This document shows, one piece after another, positions 45,880 through 54,516 of a DNA stretch of 64,000 nt. The notes under the pieces were generated by a model that did no database searches, had not been told where the DNA came from, and worked only from the letters and a program-made list of their open reading frames with translations. The stretch is from the NCBI GenBank assembly GCA_002355495.1, contig AP017424.1:3658001-3722000 (forward strand), given 5' to 3'. Made by a program: the position numbers and the translations under genes. Origin of the DNA: Streptomyces laurentii. Its GTDB lineage: Bacteria; Actinomycetota; Actinomycetes; Streptomycetales; Streptomycetaceae. Position 1 is the stretch's first letter; the number at the start of each line of letters is the position of its first letter.

Positions 45880-46020
45880 CCGGAGGCCGTCGACTTCGAG
45901 GACCCGCACTTCGAGCGGCGGGCGTACGACCCGTGGACGGCGTACGGGCAGTCCAAGACCGCCGGCGCGCCGCTCACCGTCGGCGCCCGGCGCTGGGCGG
46001 CCGACGGCGCCACGGCCTGA
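45880..46020 (+). pseudogene. short-chain dehydrogenase fragment
   Basis: Forty-six residues match the catalytic region of retinol-dehydrogenase-like SDR enzymes: PEAVDFEDPHFERRAYDPWT and AYGQSKTAGAPLTVGARRWA, in which YGQSK is the YxxxK active site. The Rossmann N-terminus and the substrate-binding C-terminus are missing, and the segment upstream is low-complexity (repeated GGGCGCCACGTC). A stop comes at 46018. It is a decayed gene fragment. Confidence 0.65.
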
Positions 46021-46122
46021 CCGCCCCGCCCGGGTACGCACAGCCCAGGTACGTACAGACCGGCACGGATACCTACGTACAGGCACGAAAAAAGAATGAA
46101 GGGCGAACGCTGGATATAACCT

Positions 46123-46146
46123 CTTGCATTAGTCCGCGCCTGCAAG
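46123..46146. promoter_or_regulatory. possible operator upstream of the aldo/keto reductase
   Basis: CTTGCA (46123-46128) and TGCAAG (46141-46146) form a perfect inverted repeat with a 12-base spacer in an AT-richer promoter region, 142 bases before the next ATG. It may be bound by a MarR- or HxlR-type regulator encoded elsewhere. Confidence 0.35.
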
Positions 46147-46287
46147 TACTGTCTTCTCCTGTAAGGCGCGCTCGCGTGGCACACACGTCGGCGCGACCGG
46201 TGGACCACCCTTCCCCACCGCGCCCCGGCTCCCCGAAGCCGCCGCGCACCGGGTGCCCGCCTCGGCCCCCCACGAAAAGGCAGTTCC

Positions 46288-47298
46288 ATGGCTCTCCAGC
46301 ACATCCTTCCCGGCCGCCTCGGCTTCGGCACCGCCCCGCTCGGCAACATGTTCCGCGCGATCCCCGACGAGGAGGCCCGCGCCACCGTCGAGGCCGCCTG
46401 GGACCAGGGCGTCCGCTACTTCGACACCGCCCCGCTCTACGGCTCCGGGCTCGCCGAGGAGCGACTCGGCGAGGTCCTGTCCACCAAGCCCCGCGACGAG
46501 TTCGTCCTGTCCACCAAGGTCGGCCGGGTCATCCTCGACGAGCGCGAGGAGACCGCCCGCGACCTCGGCGAGAAGGGCGGCCTGTTCGAGCACGGCAACC
46601 CGAACAAGATCCTCCACGAGTGGACCGCCGAGGCCACCGAGCGCTCCATCGAGGGCAGCCTCAAGCGGCTGGGCACCGACCGGCTCGACATCGTGTGGGT
46701 CCACGACATCGCCCAGGACTTCCACGGCGACCAGTGGCTCGCGAAGTTCGAGGAGGCCCGCACCGGCGCCTTCCGCGTCCTGTCCCGGCTGCGCGACGAG
46801 GGCGTCATCAAGGCCTGGGGCCTCGGCGTCAACAAGACCGAACCGATCGAGCTGACCCTCGCCCTGGACGAGCCCCGGCCCGACGGCTTCCTCCTCGCCG
46901 GCCGCTACACCCTCCTCGACCACGAGCACGCCCTCACCCGCCTGCTGCCCATGGCGCGGGAGCAGGGCGTCGAGATGGTCGTCGGCGGCCCGTACAGCTC
47001 CGGCGTCCTGGCCGGCGGCACCCACTTCGAGTACCAGCGGGCGCCCGCCGAGATCATCGAGCGCGTCGGCCGGATCAAGGCCCTGGCCGACAAGCACGGC
47101 GTGAGTATCAAGGCCGCCGCCCTGCGGTTCTCCCTGGCGCACCCGGCCTCGGCCGCCGTCGTCGCCGGCGCGACCCGGCCCAGCCGGATCGCCGAGGACC
47201 TCGCGGCCCTGAACGAGACCGTCCCGGCCGCGTTCTGGACCGAGCTGCGCGCCGCGGGTCTGATCAGCCCGGCCGCCCCGCTCCCGCAGAACGCCTGA
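46288..47298 (+). CDS. aldo/keto reductase (D-threo-aldose 1-dehydrogenase-like)
   Basis: A 336-residue NAD(P)-dependent (beta/alpha)8-barrel oxidoreductase. It has GRLGFGTAPLGNMFRAIPDE, then RYFDTAPLYGSGLAEERLGE with the catalytic Asp and Tyr, EFVLSTKVGRVI with the Lys, and DIVWVHDIAQD with the His. The bottom NADP loop is ALRFSLAHPASAAVVAGATR. It resembles the L-fucose/D-threo-aldose dehydrogenase group. The SRPBCC gene follows after 48 bases, so the two form a small operon. Confidence 0.88.
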   Translation: MALQHILPGRLGFGTAPLGNMFRAIPDEEARATVEAAWDQGVRYFDTAPLYGSGLAEERLGEVLSTKPRDEFVLSTKVGRVILDEREETARDLGEKGGLFEHGNPNKILHEWTAEATERSIEGSLKRLGTDRLDIVWVHDIAQDFHGDQWLAKFEEARTGAFRVLSRLRDEGVIKAWGLGVNKTEPIELTLALDEPRPDGFLLAGRYTLLDHEHALTRLLPMAREQGVEMVVGGPYSSGVLAGGTHFEYQRAPAEIIERVGRIKALADKHGVSIKAAALRFSLAHPASAAVVAGATRPSRIAEDLAALNETVPAAFWTELRAAGLISPAAPLPQNA

Positions 47299-47346
47299 CC
47301 TTCCCCCGCACCTTCTGCTCTCCCCCACGGCAACAGGAGCACCACC

Positions 47347-47766
47347 ATGGCTTCCACCACCGTCTCCCGCGTCGTCCCCGCCTCCCCCCAGGAGGCCTGG
47401 AACCTCATCGGCGGGTTCGACGCCCTCCCGGACTGGCTCCCCTACATCCCCGAAAGCACCGCTCTCGAAGGGGGCCGGATCCGCCGCCTGGCCAACCCCG
47501 ACGGCGAGGTCATCATCGAGCGCCTCGTGGACTTCAACGAGACCGAGCGCCACTACAGCTACGCCATCCTCCAGGCCCCGTTCCCGGTCGACGGCTACGT
47601 CTCCACCCTCCGCGTCCACGCGATCCCCGGCCGGGACGACATCGCCGAGGTGCAGTGGTCCGGCCGCTTCAACCCCGTCGGCGTCAGCAGCGCCGAAGCC
47701 GAGTACCTGTTCGCGGGCATCTACCGCGACGGTCTCGACGCCCTCCACAAGAGGCTGTCGGTCTGA
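47347..47766 (+). CDS. SRPBCC (START-like) family protein
   Basis: A 139-residue ligand-binding helix-grip protein of the polyketide cyclase/MxaD type: TVSRVVPASPQEAWNLIGGF, DALPDWLPYIPESTALEGGR, IIERLVDFNETERHYSYAIL and AEVQWSGRFNPVGVSSAEAE, ending in the long helix IYRDGLDALHKRL. It probably binds a small hydrophobic molecule. AGGAG precedes ATG 47347. It is operon partner of the aldo/keto reductase. Confidence 0.88.
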   Translation: MASTTVSRVVPASPQEAWNLIGGFDALPDWLPYIPESTALEGGRIRRLANPDGEVIIERLVDFNETERHYSYAILQAPFPVDGYVSTLRVHAIPGRDDIAEVQWSGRFNPVGVSSAEAEYLFAGIYRDGLDALHKRLSV

Positions 47767-48066
47767 GCATCCACGGATCTCGGACCACCGGCATCGAGCC
47801 CCGGCCCCCGGACGACGGCCCCGCCGTCACGCGGGTCCGGGGCTCGGCCCGTCCCCGGGGGCTCGAGGTCGTCCGGAGGACGGGGGGCGCGGGCCCCGGC
47901 GGCGGTCCTGGCGACCGTTCGGCGACCGTTCGGCGGCCGTCGGCGGCCAGCAGGGCGATGACCGCGAGGACCGCGAGCAGGATCAGGACCAGCAGCAGCA
48001 CGGTGAGGACCGTGGGGTGGTTCCAGAACGCGAAGACCAGCGCGACGACCAGCAGGACGCCCAGGG

Positions 48067-48732
48067 TCAGCCACTTGGGTGGGCCTGCGTCCAGGTGCCC
48101 TCGACATCGAGGGCGTGGGCGGCGCTCCGCATCTTCTGCAACTGGTCGGAGTGGAAGAGGACCATCTGTTTGTGGACCTCGGGGATCTTCGCCGCCGGTT
48201 CCAGTCCGGCGTCCACCAGCTCCTTCTTGACCTGGTCCACGGCGGCGCCGAGGTCGAGGGTGACCGTGCCGTCCGAAACGCCGAGCGCGCCGCGGCCCTG
48301 GCCGGTCAGGGCGTGCACGACGGCCGTGTGGGCGGCGCGGTTCGCGGTGACCCACACCTTCTCGAACCGGTCGCTCCGCACGAACCGGGTCGCCACCTTG
48401 TCGGCGGCCGTGTTCACGGCGGCGTCCAGCTGCGGGGCGAGGCCCCTGACCGCCTTCGCCGCGCGCGGCGGCAGGCCCTGGGACTGCGGCCAGGCCGCGA
48501 TCTCGGCGGTGACCTCCTTGCCGTCGACGCGGACGTCCACGGCGTGCACGATCCGGTTGTGGGCCGCCGCCTCGATCGCCGGGTCGGAGGCGAGCGGCTT
48601 CATCGTGGCGACGTAGCGGTTGGTGTCGAGGACGATGTCGTGCACCCACACCGTGAGGATGCTGACGGGCACCAGGACGCAGGCGAGGACGATCAGCACC
48701 GCCGACGACACGCTCCTCAGCGTTCGTGTCAT
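48067..48732 (-). CDS. membrane protein, likely frameshifted near its C-terminus
   Basis: A 221-residue product with an N-terminal membrane helix (AVLIVLACVLVPVSILTVWV) and a large extracytoplasmic domain (HDIVLDTNRYVATMKPLASD, AVDVRVDGKEVTAEIAAWPQ, VHKQMVLFHSDQLQKMRSAA). Related Streptomyces proteins continue into C-terminal membrane helices. Here the frame stops at 48067, but another frame from about 48070 encodes KWLTLGVLLVVALVFAFWNH and VLLLVLILLAVLAVIALLAA down to about 47935. A one-base shift probably splits one gene. GGAGGGG precedes ATG 48732. Confidence 0.65.
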   Translation of the reverse strand: MTRTLRSVSSAVLIVLACVLVPVSILTVWVHDIVLDTNRYVATMKPLASDPAIEAAAHNRIVHAVDVRVDGKEVTAEIAAWPQSQGLPPRAAKAVRGLAPQLDAAVNTAADKVATRFVRSDRFEKVWVTANRAAHTAVVHALTGQGRGALGVSDGTVTLDLGAAVDQVKKELVDAGLEPAAKIPEVHKQMVLFHSDQLQKMRSAAHALDVEGTWTQAHPSG

Positions 48733-48920
48733 CCGCCCCTCCGCTCTCGCTCGCCGGGTCCGCTGTGTCCATTTGCGTCGACCCGCGCGCGTGCGGCACC
48801 CCGGCCTGGGCCATCCGGAGCGGCCGGCGGCCACCCGGCCGGTACGCGCGCGTGGCGGGCCCGGGCGGCGCGTGTTCCTCTGGGGTCACACGCCGGATCC
48901 ACGGACGGACCTCCGGCACG

Positions 48921-48990
48921 ACCGCCGGACACGGCCGCCGGACACGGCCGGCGGACACGGCCGGCGGACACGGCCGGCGGACACGACCGG
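48921..48990 (+). repeat. short tandem repeats upstream of the antiporter gene
   Basis: Four to five copies of a 15-base unit (GGACACGGCCGGCC-type, varying between GCCGCC and GCCGGC) precede the antiporter start by about 25-90 bases. They look like replication-slippage DNA, and no coding frame over them is credible. Confidence 0.7.
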
Positions 48991-49013
48991 CAGGGCGGCC
49001 CGAGGACGGCGCG

Positions 49014-50477
49014 ATGAGCGGTGGCGGCAGCTGGGCGGTCGCGGCCGTGGCCGCCGTGACGGCGGGGTACGCACTGGTCTCCCGCCGGCTCGCGACCACC
49101 GTCGTGTCGGCGCCGATGGTGTTCACCGCGTTCGGCGTGGCCGTCGGACCGGCCGGGCTCGGCCTGCTCAGCCTGGACCACGACGCGGGCCCCGTCCTCA
49201 CCCTGGTGGAGGGCACCCTGACGCTGGTGCTGCTCACCGACGCGATGTCCGTACGCCGCCGGGATCTGCGGGTCGGCGGCTTCCTGCCGCGCCGCCTGCT
49301 CGGGATCGCCCTCCCGCTGACCATCGGGGCCGGCTGGCTGCTCGCCTGGCCGCTGCTGCCGGGGCTGACCTTGTGGGAACTCGCCCTGATCGGGGCGATC
49401 CTGGCCCCGACGGACGCGGCCCTCGGCGAGTCGGCGGTCGCCGGCCCCGGCGTCCCGCCGCTGGTCCGCAAAGGGCTCAAGGTCGAGAGCGGCCTGAACG
49501 ACGGCATGGTGCTGCCGTTCTTCGTGCTCTTCCTCGCCGCGATCCCCGGGACCGCGGCCTCGGCGGAGGGCATCGCCGGCACGTTCTGGCGCGCGCTCGT
49601 CCTCAGCACACTCCTGGGGCTGGCCATCGGCGGGATCGGCGGGTGGCTGCTCAGCGCGTCGCGCGCCCGGGGCTGGGTCACCGACGAGTGGCGGCAGGTG
49701 TTCGTCCTGGCCGTCGCCGCGGGCTCGTACGCCCTGGCGGTCGTCATCGACGGCAGCGGGTTCATCGCGGCCTGGGTGGCCGGCTTCGCCCTCGGGGCCG
49801 CACTCCGGCAGGGAGCGCGACGGGCGGCGGTGTCGGCGGCGGAGGCGGTGCGGGCGGGGGCCGCGGGGACCGCGGGGACCGCGGGGACATCGAAGGAGGA
49901 CGCGGGGGCTTCCGCGGAGCAGACGGGGGCGGGGGCAGGGGCTTCGGCGGAGGGCGGTCCGGCGGAGGGGACGGCGGCCAGTGACGACACGGCCCGGCCG
50001 GCCGCGCGGCTCGGCGACTTCCTCGCCGCGCTGAGCTTCCTGGTCTTCGGGGCCGTGCTGCTCGGCCCACAGCTCCAGCACCTCGACTGGCGGATCGTGG
50101 TCTACGCCGTCCTGAGCCTCACCGTGGTCCGGATGGTGCCGGTGGCCCTCTCCCTGGCCGGGACCGGCCTGTCCCTCGCCACGGTCGCGTACGCCGGGTG
50201 GTTCGGCCCACGCGGCCTCGCCTCGGTCGTCTTCGGGCTCCTCGTGGTGGAGGAACACGTTCCGGGCACCACCCTCATCGGCCGGGTCGTCGCCCTGACC
50301 ATCGCCCTGAGCATCCTGCTGCACGGCCTGACGGCGCACTTCCTCGCCGACCGGTACGGGGACTGGCACCACCGGGCGGCCTTCCGGCGGCCCGGACTGC
50401 GCGAGGGCCCGCCCGCGCCGGCACGGGGCCCGGCACCGGGGCCGGGACCCGCACCGGGGCGGGCGGACACCGCGTAA
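49014..50477 (+). CDS. cation:proton antiporter (CPA1/NhaP-type)
   Basis: A 487-residue integral membrane protein with about twelve helices. Characteristic segments are VFTAFGVAVGPAGLGLLSLD, the unwound-helix region ALIGAILAPTDAALGESAVA, LKVESGLNDGMVLPFFVLFL with the ion-binding Asn-Asp, and YAGWFGPRGLASVVFGLLVV. A Gly/Ala/Ser/Thr-rich loop of about 60 residues (AGTAGTAGTSKEDAGASAEQ) is inserted between helices eight and nine. The C-terminus is Pro/Gly-rich. GAGGA precedes ATG 49014. It would exchange Na+ or K+ for H+. Confidence 0.88.
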   Translation: MSGGGSWAVAAVAAVTAGYALVSRRLATTVVSAPMVFTAFGVAVGPAGLGLLSLDHDAGPVLTLVEGTLTLVLLTDAMSVRRRDLRVGGFLPRRLLGIALPLTIGAGWLLAWPLLPGLTLWELALIGAILAPTDAALGESAVAGPGVPPLVRKGLKVESGLNDGMVLPFFVLFLAAIPGTAASAEGIAGTFWRALVLSTLLGLAIGGIGGWLLSASRARGWVTDEWRQVFVLAVAAGSYALAVVIDGSGFIAAWVAGFALGAALRQGARRAAVSAAEAVRAGAAGTAGTAGTSKEDAGASAEQTGAGAGASAEGGPAEGTAASDDTARPAARLGDFLAALSFLVFGAVLLGPQLQHLDWRIVVYAVLSLTVVRMVPVALSLAGTGLSLATVAYAGWFGPRGLASVVFGLLVVEEHVPGTTLIGRVVALTIALSILLHGLTAHFLADRYGDWHHRAAFRRPGLREGPPAPARGPAPGPGPAPGRADTA

Positions 50478-50516
50478 GGCGCCGAAGCTCCTCTGCGGGA
50501 GCCCCGCACCCGTCCG

Positions 50517-50918
50517 TCAGCCGGCGAGGACTTTCTCCTTGGCCCGCTGGTACTCCTCGTCCGTGATGTCGCCGTGCGCCTTGAGCTCGGCCAGCTTCGA
50601 CAGCTGGTCGGCGTGCCCGGCGCCGGACGTCCCGGACGTGGTCGCGGCGGCCCGGATGTACTCCTGGAACTGCTGCTCGTTGCTGCGGGCCCGCTCCATC
50701 TCGCGCTTGCCCATGCCCTTGCCGCGGGCGATGAGATAGATGAAGCAGCCGAGGAACGGCAGGAAGACGACGAACACGCACCATCCGGCCTTGGCCCAGC
50801 CGCTCAGGCCGTCGTCCCGGAAGATGTCGCCGATGATGCGGAAGAGCAGCATGAACCACAGGACCCAGAGGAAGACCCACATGATGGTCCAGAAGGCGTT
50901 CAACAGCGGATAGTCCAC
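50517..50918 (-). CDS. membrane protein with PLD-nuclease N-terminal and SHOCT domains
   Basis: A 133-residue protein. It has two N-terminal membrane helices (NAFWTIMWVFLWVLWFMLLF, KAGWCVFVVFLPFLGCFIYL) of the 'PLDNc' membrane-anchor type, then IARGKGMGKREMERARSNEQ, and a C-terminal short SHOCT motif (QLSKLAELKAHGDITDEEYQ, RAKEKVL). SHOCT motifs occur at the ends of many oligomeric bacterial proteins. AGAGGAG precedes GTG 50918. Function is unknown. Confidence 0.8.
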   Translation of the reverse strand: MDYPLLNAFWTIMWVFLWVLWFMLLFRIIGDIFRDDGLSGWAKAGWCVFVVFLPFLGCFIYLIARGKGMGKREMERARSNEQQFQEYIRAAATTSGTSGAGHADQLSKLAELKAHGDITDEEYQRAKEKVLAG

Positions 50919-51057
50919 GACTCCACTCCTCTCGCGACGCCGGCGCACCGGCGGCCCGATTCCCCCTCCCCCAGACTGCGTCCGGGTGCCCCCCGCCGCA
51001 TCCCCAGCGGGATGCGCCTCCTGAGACGCGGGCGCAGTACGGGGCGGAGTGCGCCGC

Positions 51058-51834
51058 TCAGCCCTGGACCGCGGCGCGGAACTCCTCGACCGTCATGATC
51101 TTCGATTCGGGCGGCATGGTGATCGAGAAGGACTCGCCGTAGGAGTCGTACGTCGTGACGCTCGTACGGCCGGAGCGCGTCGATTCGAGGCGGAGGGGGC
51201 CCAGCCGGACCGCCCCCTTCGGCGGGGAGGAGAGGTCCGGCAGGTAGTAGACGTCCCGGGTGCCGGCGCCGGACGCCTCGTACGCCAGGGCCTTCCCGCC
51301 GTCGATACCGCGGTCCTTGTCCGGGGCGGGCTTGGCGGTGGCGGGGATCGAGAAGTACACCTCGCAGCCCGTGTCCAGGACGGTGGACACGTAGGTGTCC
51401 TCAAGCCGGCCGGGGACCGTGACGGACTGCCCGCGTGACGTCAGCGAGGCGGCGAACAGCGGAGCGCTGGTGTAGGAGGTGCCGCCGTCGCAGTACATGT
51501 CCCCGGACACGGAGCCGGTGACGCGGAGACGCAGCCCGCCGGCCGGTTCCCACCACATCTCCTGCTTCGCTCCGGGGAAGGCGGTGCTCGTGCCGGAGGA
51601 GTGGAAGGACTCGCTCACCAGGGCGGTGTTGGCCAGCCCGACCTGGGCGTCGGGACTCGGTTCCGCGGGCGCGGGCTCGCCCGCCCGGTTCCCGGACACC
51701 CCGGCGTCCGTCCGCGCGGCGCCCGGACCGGGGTCCACTTCCCGACCGGGCCCGGAGCACCCCGCCAGGACCAGCGCCGCGAACAGCGTCACCACCGCGG
51801 CGGAGCGGGGAAGAACGTGCGTCGTGCCATGCAT
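51058..51834 (-). CDS. lipoprotein of unknown function
   Basis: A 258-residue lipoprotein with signal peptide and lipobox (FAALVLAGCSGPG, Cys26). After a Pro/Ala linker comes a beta-rich domain: STAFPGAKQEMWWEPAGGLR, VSGDMYCDGGTSYTSAPLFA, VSTVLDTGCEVYFSIPATAK and RTSVTTYDSYGESFSITMPP, somewhat like LppX/LprG-type mycobacterial lipoproteins in layout but without a clear match. Two cysteines in the mature domain may form a disulfide. It is monocistronic. Confidence 0.75.
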   Translation of the reverse strand: MHGTTHVLPRSAAVVTLFAALVLAGCSGPGREVDPGPGAARTDAGVSGNRAGEPAPAEPSPDAQVGLANTALVSESFHSSGTSTAFPGAKQEMWWEPAGGLRLRVTGSVSGDMYCDGGTSYTSAPLFAASLTSRGQSVTVPGRLEDTYVSTVLDTGCEVYFSIPATAKPAPDKDRGIDGGKALAYEASGAGTRDVYYLPDLSSPPKGAVRLGPLRLESTRSGRTSVTTYDSYGESFSITMPPESKIMTVEEFRAAVQG

Positions 51835-51960
51835 GGAGGAGCTCTCCCAGGAATGAGGAAAAGGAATCGGGGGCGGCTTCTTCCGTCGTGACCGCCGTGC
51901 GTCAGGCGGGCATATGACAGGACGTCACATCCCCGCCCGGGCCTATGCCTCGCCGCCTCG

Positions 51961-52521
51961 TCAGACGGCCGCCGCCGGCGGCGGCCACTCCGGCGCGATC
52001 ACCGACATCAGCGTCGCGTCCACCCGCTCCCCCTCCCACAGCAGCGCCCCGCGCAGCACGCCCTCCGCCCGGAAGCCGGCCTTCTCGTAGGCGCGGCGGG
52101 CGCGCGGGTTGAACGCGTACACCTCCAGCCACACCCGGTACAGGCCCAGTTCCTCGAAGGCGTGGCCGACGATCAGCCGCGTCGCCTCCGTACCGAAGCC
52201 GCGGCCGAGGGCGTCCGGGACCAGGCAGATCCGGAAGGCGCAGCTCTCGTTGGGCTTGTCCCACTCGTTGAGGACGGCCTCGCCGACGACCCGGCCGGTC
52301 GCCCGGTCGACCACCGCGAGGTCGAGCCGGTCGGCGCGGGCGCCGCGCGTCGCGTACCACTGCCGCAGCGCCGCCTCCGTGAAGTCCGCGTGCGAGCCGG
52401 TCAGCCGGGAGATCTCGGGGTCCTCGAACAGCGGCAACAGCGCGGGGACGTCCTCCTCGGTGACGGGGCGGAGGGTGACGCGTTCGCCGGTCAGGGTGGG
52501 CTTGAACGAGAAGTCGGTCAT
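51961..52521 (-). CDS. GNAT-family N-acetyltransferase (RimJ/RimL-like)
   Basis: A 186-residue acetyltransferase. TLTGERVTLRPVTEEDVPAL opens the fold. Acetyl-CoA binding is at CLVPDALGRGFGTEATRLIV, the 'GRGFGTEA' loop, and VWLEVYAFNPRARRAYEKAG is the typical end of RimJ/RimL N-terminal acetyltransferases. The substrate is unknown; ribosomal protein or small-molecule amines are possible. ATG 52521 (MTDFSFKPT) is preferred over 52536. It lies 42 bases beyond the cbiD stop in the same direction. Confidence 0.88.
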   Translation of the reverse strand: MTDFSFKPTLTGERVTLRPVTEEDVPALLPLFEDPEISRLTGSHADFTEAALRQWYATRGARADRLDLAVVDRATGRVVGEAVLNEWDKPNESCAFRICLVPDALGRGFGTEATRLIVGHAFEELGLYRVWLEVYAFNPRARRAYEKAGFRAEGVLRGALLWEGERVDATLMSVIAPEWPPPAAAV

Positions 52522-52563
52522 CTGGGCATTCTGCAAGGCGAACCGGAGGACGGCATGCCCTTT

Positions 52564-53688
52564 TTACGGGCCCTTCGGCCCCCTCACCGCCGCGCGCCCG
52601 ACGACCACGCCCGCCCGGTCGATACAGACCACGTCCACCGCGACCTGCGATCCGCGCAGCACCGCCAGGGCCTCGTCGCGGGCACCGGCGGCGACGAGGT
52701 CGCCGAGCGGGACACCGGCGGCCTCGCACAGCCGGAGCGCGCCGAGTCCGGTGTTGGCCGCGGCGACCTCGGCGGCGAGGGCCTCGTCCGCCCCGCCCGT
52801 ACGGGCCAGGCCGGCCAGGAAGGACTTGTCGACCTGGGAACGGGCGGAGTGCAGGTCGAGATGCCCGGCCGCGAGCTTGGAGAGCTTCGCGAAGCCGCCG
52901 CAGATCGTCAGCCGGTCCACGGGGTGGCGGCGCAGGTACTTGAGGACGGCGCCGGCGAAGTCGCCCATGTCGAGGAGGGCGATCTCCGGCAGCTCGTACA
53001 GCTCGTCGACGGTCCGCTCGGAGGTGGAACCCGTACAGCCCGCGACATGCGTGAGACCGCCGGCCCGGGCCACGTCGATGCCGCGCCGGATCGACTCGAT
53101 CCACGCCGAGCAGGAGTAGGGGACGACGACGCCGGTGGTGCCGAGGATGGACAGGCCGCCGAGGATGCCGATGCGCGGGTTCCAGGTGGACCGGGCGATC
53201 TCGGCGCCGTCGTCGACGGAGATCGTGATCTCGACGTCGGCGGTCCGGCCGTGCCGGGCGGCGACCTCGGTCACGTGGTCGCGCATGAGCTGCCGGGGGA
53301 CGGGGTTGATCGCCGGTTCGCCGACCTCCAGCGGCAGCCCGGGCAGCGTGACGGTCCCGACGCCCTCCCCGGCCCGGAAGACGACCCCGGAGCCGGGCGG
53401 CAGCTCCCGTACGGTCGCGCGGACCGTCGCCCCGTGCGTGACGTCCGGATCGTCGCCCGCGTCCTTCACCACCCCGGCGGTCGCGAACCCGGGCCCCGTC
53501 GCCTCGACGGCCAGCGCGAAGGCGGGCGTCTGCCCCTTGGGCAGGGTGATCGTCACCGGGTCCGGGAACTCGCCGGTGAGCAGGGCGGTGTACGCGGCGG
53601 TCGTGGCCGCCGTCGCGCAGGCGCCGGTCGTCCAGCCGGGCCGCAGGCCCGTGTGCTTGAGTTGGGCGGCACGCCCGCCGCCGCTCAC
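52564..53688 (-). CDS. cbiD: cobalt-precorrin-5B (C1)-methyltransferase CbiD
   Basis: A 374-residue enzyme of corrin-ring biosynthesis that methylates C-1. Motifs are LRPGWTTGACATAATTAAYT near the start, VGEPAINPVPRQLMRDHV, RIGILGGLSILGTTGVVVPY, SCSAWIESIRRGIDVARAGG and LLDMGDFAGAVLKYLRRHPV. GTG 53688 is chosen, with GGGGGT upstream; GTG 53715 would overlap cobK. It is divergent from cobK with a 21-base gap, so promoters overlap. CbiD is the marker of the oxygen-independent pathway, although cobG nearby marks the oxygen-dependent one; mixed sets are common in Streptomyces. Confidence 0.93.
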   Translation of the reverse strand: MSGGGRAAQLKHTGLRPGWTTGACATAATTAAYTALLTGEFPDPVTITLPKGQTPAFALAVEATGPGFATAGVVKDAGDDPDVTHGATVRATVRELPPGSGVVFRAGEGVGTVTLPGLPLEVGEPAINPVPRQLMRDHVTEVAARHGRTADVEITISVDDGAEIARSTWNPRIGILGGLSILGTTGVVVPYSCSAWIESIRRGIDVARAGGLTHVAGCTGSTSERTVDELYELPEIALLDMGDFAGAVLKYLRRHPVDRLTICGGFAKLSKLAAGHLDLHSARSQVDKSFLAGLARTGGADEALAAEVAAANTGLGALRLCEAAGVPLGDLVAAGARDEALAVLRGSQVAVDVVCIDRAGVVVGRAAVRGPKGP

Positions 53689-53709
53689 GAAGGGACCCCC
53701 GGGACTCTC

Positions 53710-54516
53710 ATGCACATCCTCCTTCTCGGCGGGACGACCGAGGCCCGTGTCCTCGCCGGACTGCTCCACGAAGCCGGCGGGACCCACGGAATCGACGGGA
53801 CGGGCGAGACCGGCGCGATCCGCGTGACCAGTTCGCTCGCCGGGCGGGTCGCCGCCCCGCGGCTGCCGGCCGGCGAGGTGCGGATCGGCGGCTTCGGCGG
53901 TCCCGCCGGGCTCGCCGCGTGGATACGGGAGCACGCCGTGGACGCGGTCATCGACGCCACCCATCCCTTCGCCGAGCGGATCAGCTTCAACGCGGCCGAG
54001 GCGGCCGCCACCGCCCATGTTCCCCTGCTCGCGCTGCGCCGCCCCGGCTGGGTCCCCGGGGACGGGGACGACTGGCACGAGGCGGACTCCCTCGCCGGGG
54101 CGGCTCGGGCCCTCGACGGCCTCGGCGACCGGGTCTTCCTCACCACCGGCCGGATGGGCCTGGCGGCCTTCGCCGACTGCCCGCAGTGGTTCCTGGTCCG
54201 CTCGGTGGACGCCCCCGAGGCCCCGATGCCGGCGCGTACCGAAGTCCTCCTGGACCGGGGCCCGTTCACCCTGGACGGCGAACGCGCGCTGCTCGCCCGC
54301 CACCGCGTCGACGTCCTGGTGACGAAGGACAGCGGCGCCGCCGCCACCGCCCCCAAGCTGACCGCCGCCCGCGAGGCCGGCATCCCGGTCGTCCTGGTCC
54401 GCCGCCCGCCGGTCCCCGCGGACACGCCGACGGCCGCCTCCCCGGGGGAGGCGGCCGCGTGGGTGTTCAGGAGGCTCGGGGAGCTCACTCGACCGGCGGG
54501 GTCCCCAGTTCGGTGA
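53710..54516 (+). CDS. cobK: precorrin-6A (cobalt-precorrin-6A) reductase
   Basis: A 268-residue NADPH-dependent reductase. It begins MHILLLGGTTEARVLAGLLH, a Rossmann-like start, and has VRIGGFGGPAGLAAWIREHA, VDAVIDATHPFAERISFNAA and VFLTTGRMGLAAFADCPQWF, then DVLVTKDSGAAATAPKLTAA. All are typical CobK/CbiJ blocks. An acidic insertion (GIDGTGETGA) near residue 30 is unusual. It overlaps the convergent PA14/FnIII gene by 32 bases at its 3' end. Confidence 0.93.
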   Translation: MHILLLGGTTEARVLAGLLHEAGGTHGIDGTGETGAIRVTSSLAGRVAAPRLPAGEVRIGGFGGPAGLAAWIREHAVDAVIDATHPFAERISFNAAEAAATAHVPLLALRRPGWVPGDGDDWHEADSLAGAARALDGLGDRVFLTTGRMGLAAFADCPQWFLVRSVDAPEAPMPARTEVLLDRGPFTLDGERALLARHRVDVLVTKDSGAAATAPKLTAAREAGIPVVLVRRPPVPADTPTAASPGEAAAWVFRRLGELTRPAGSPVR

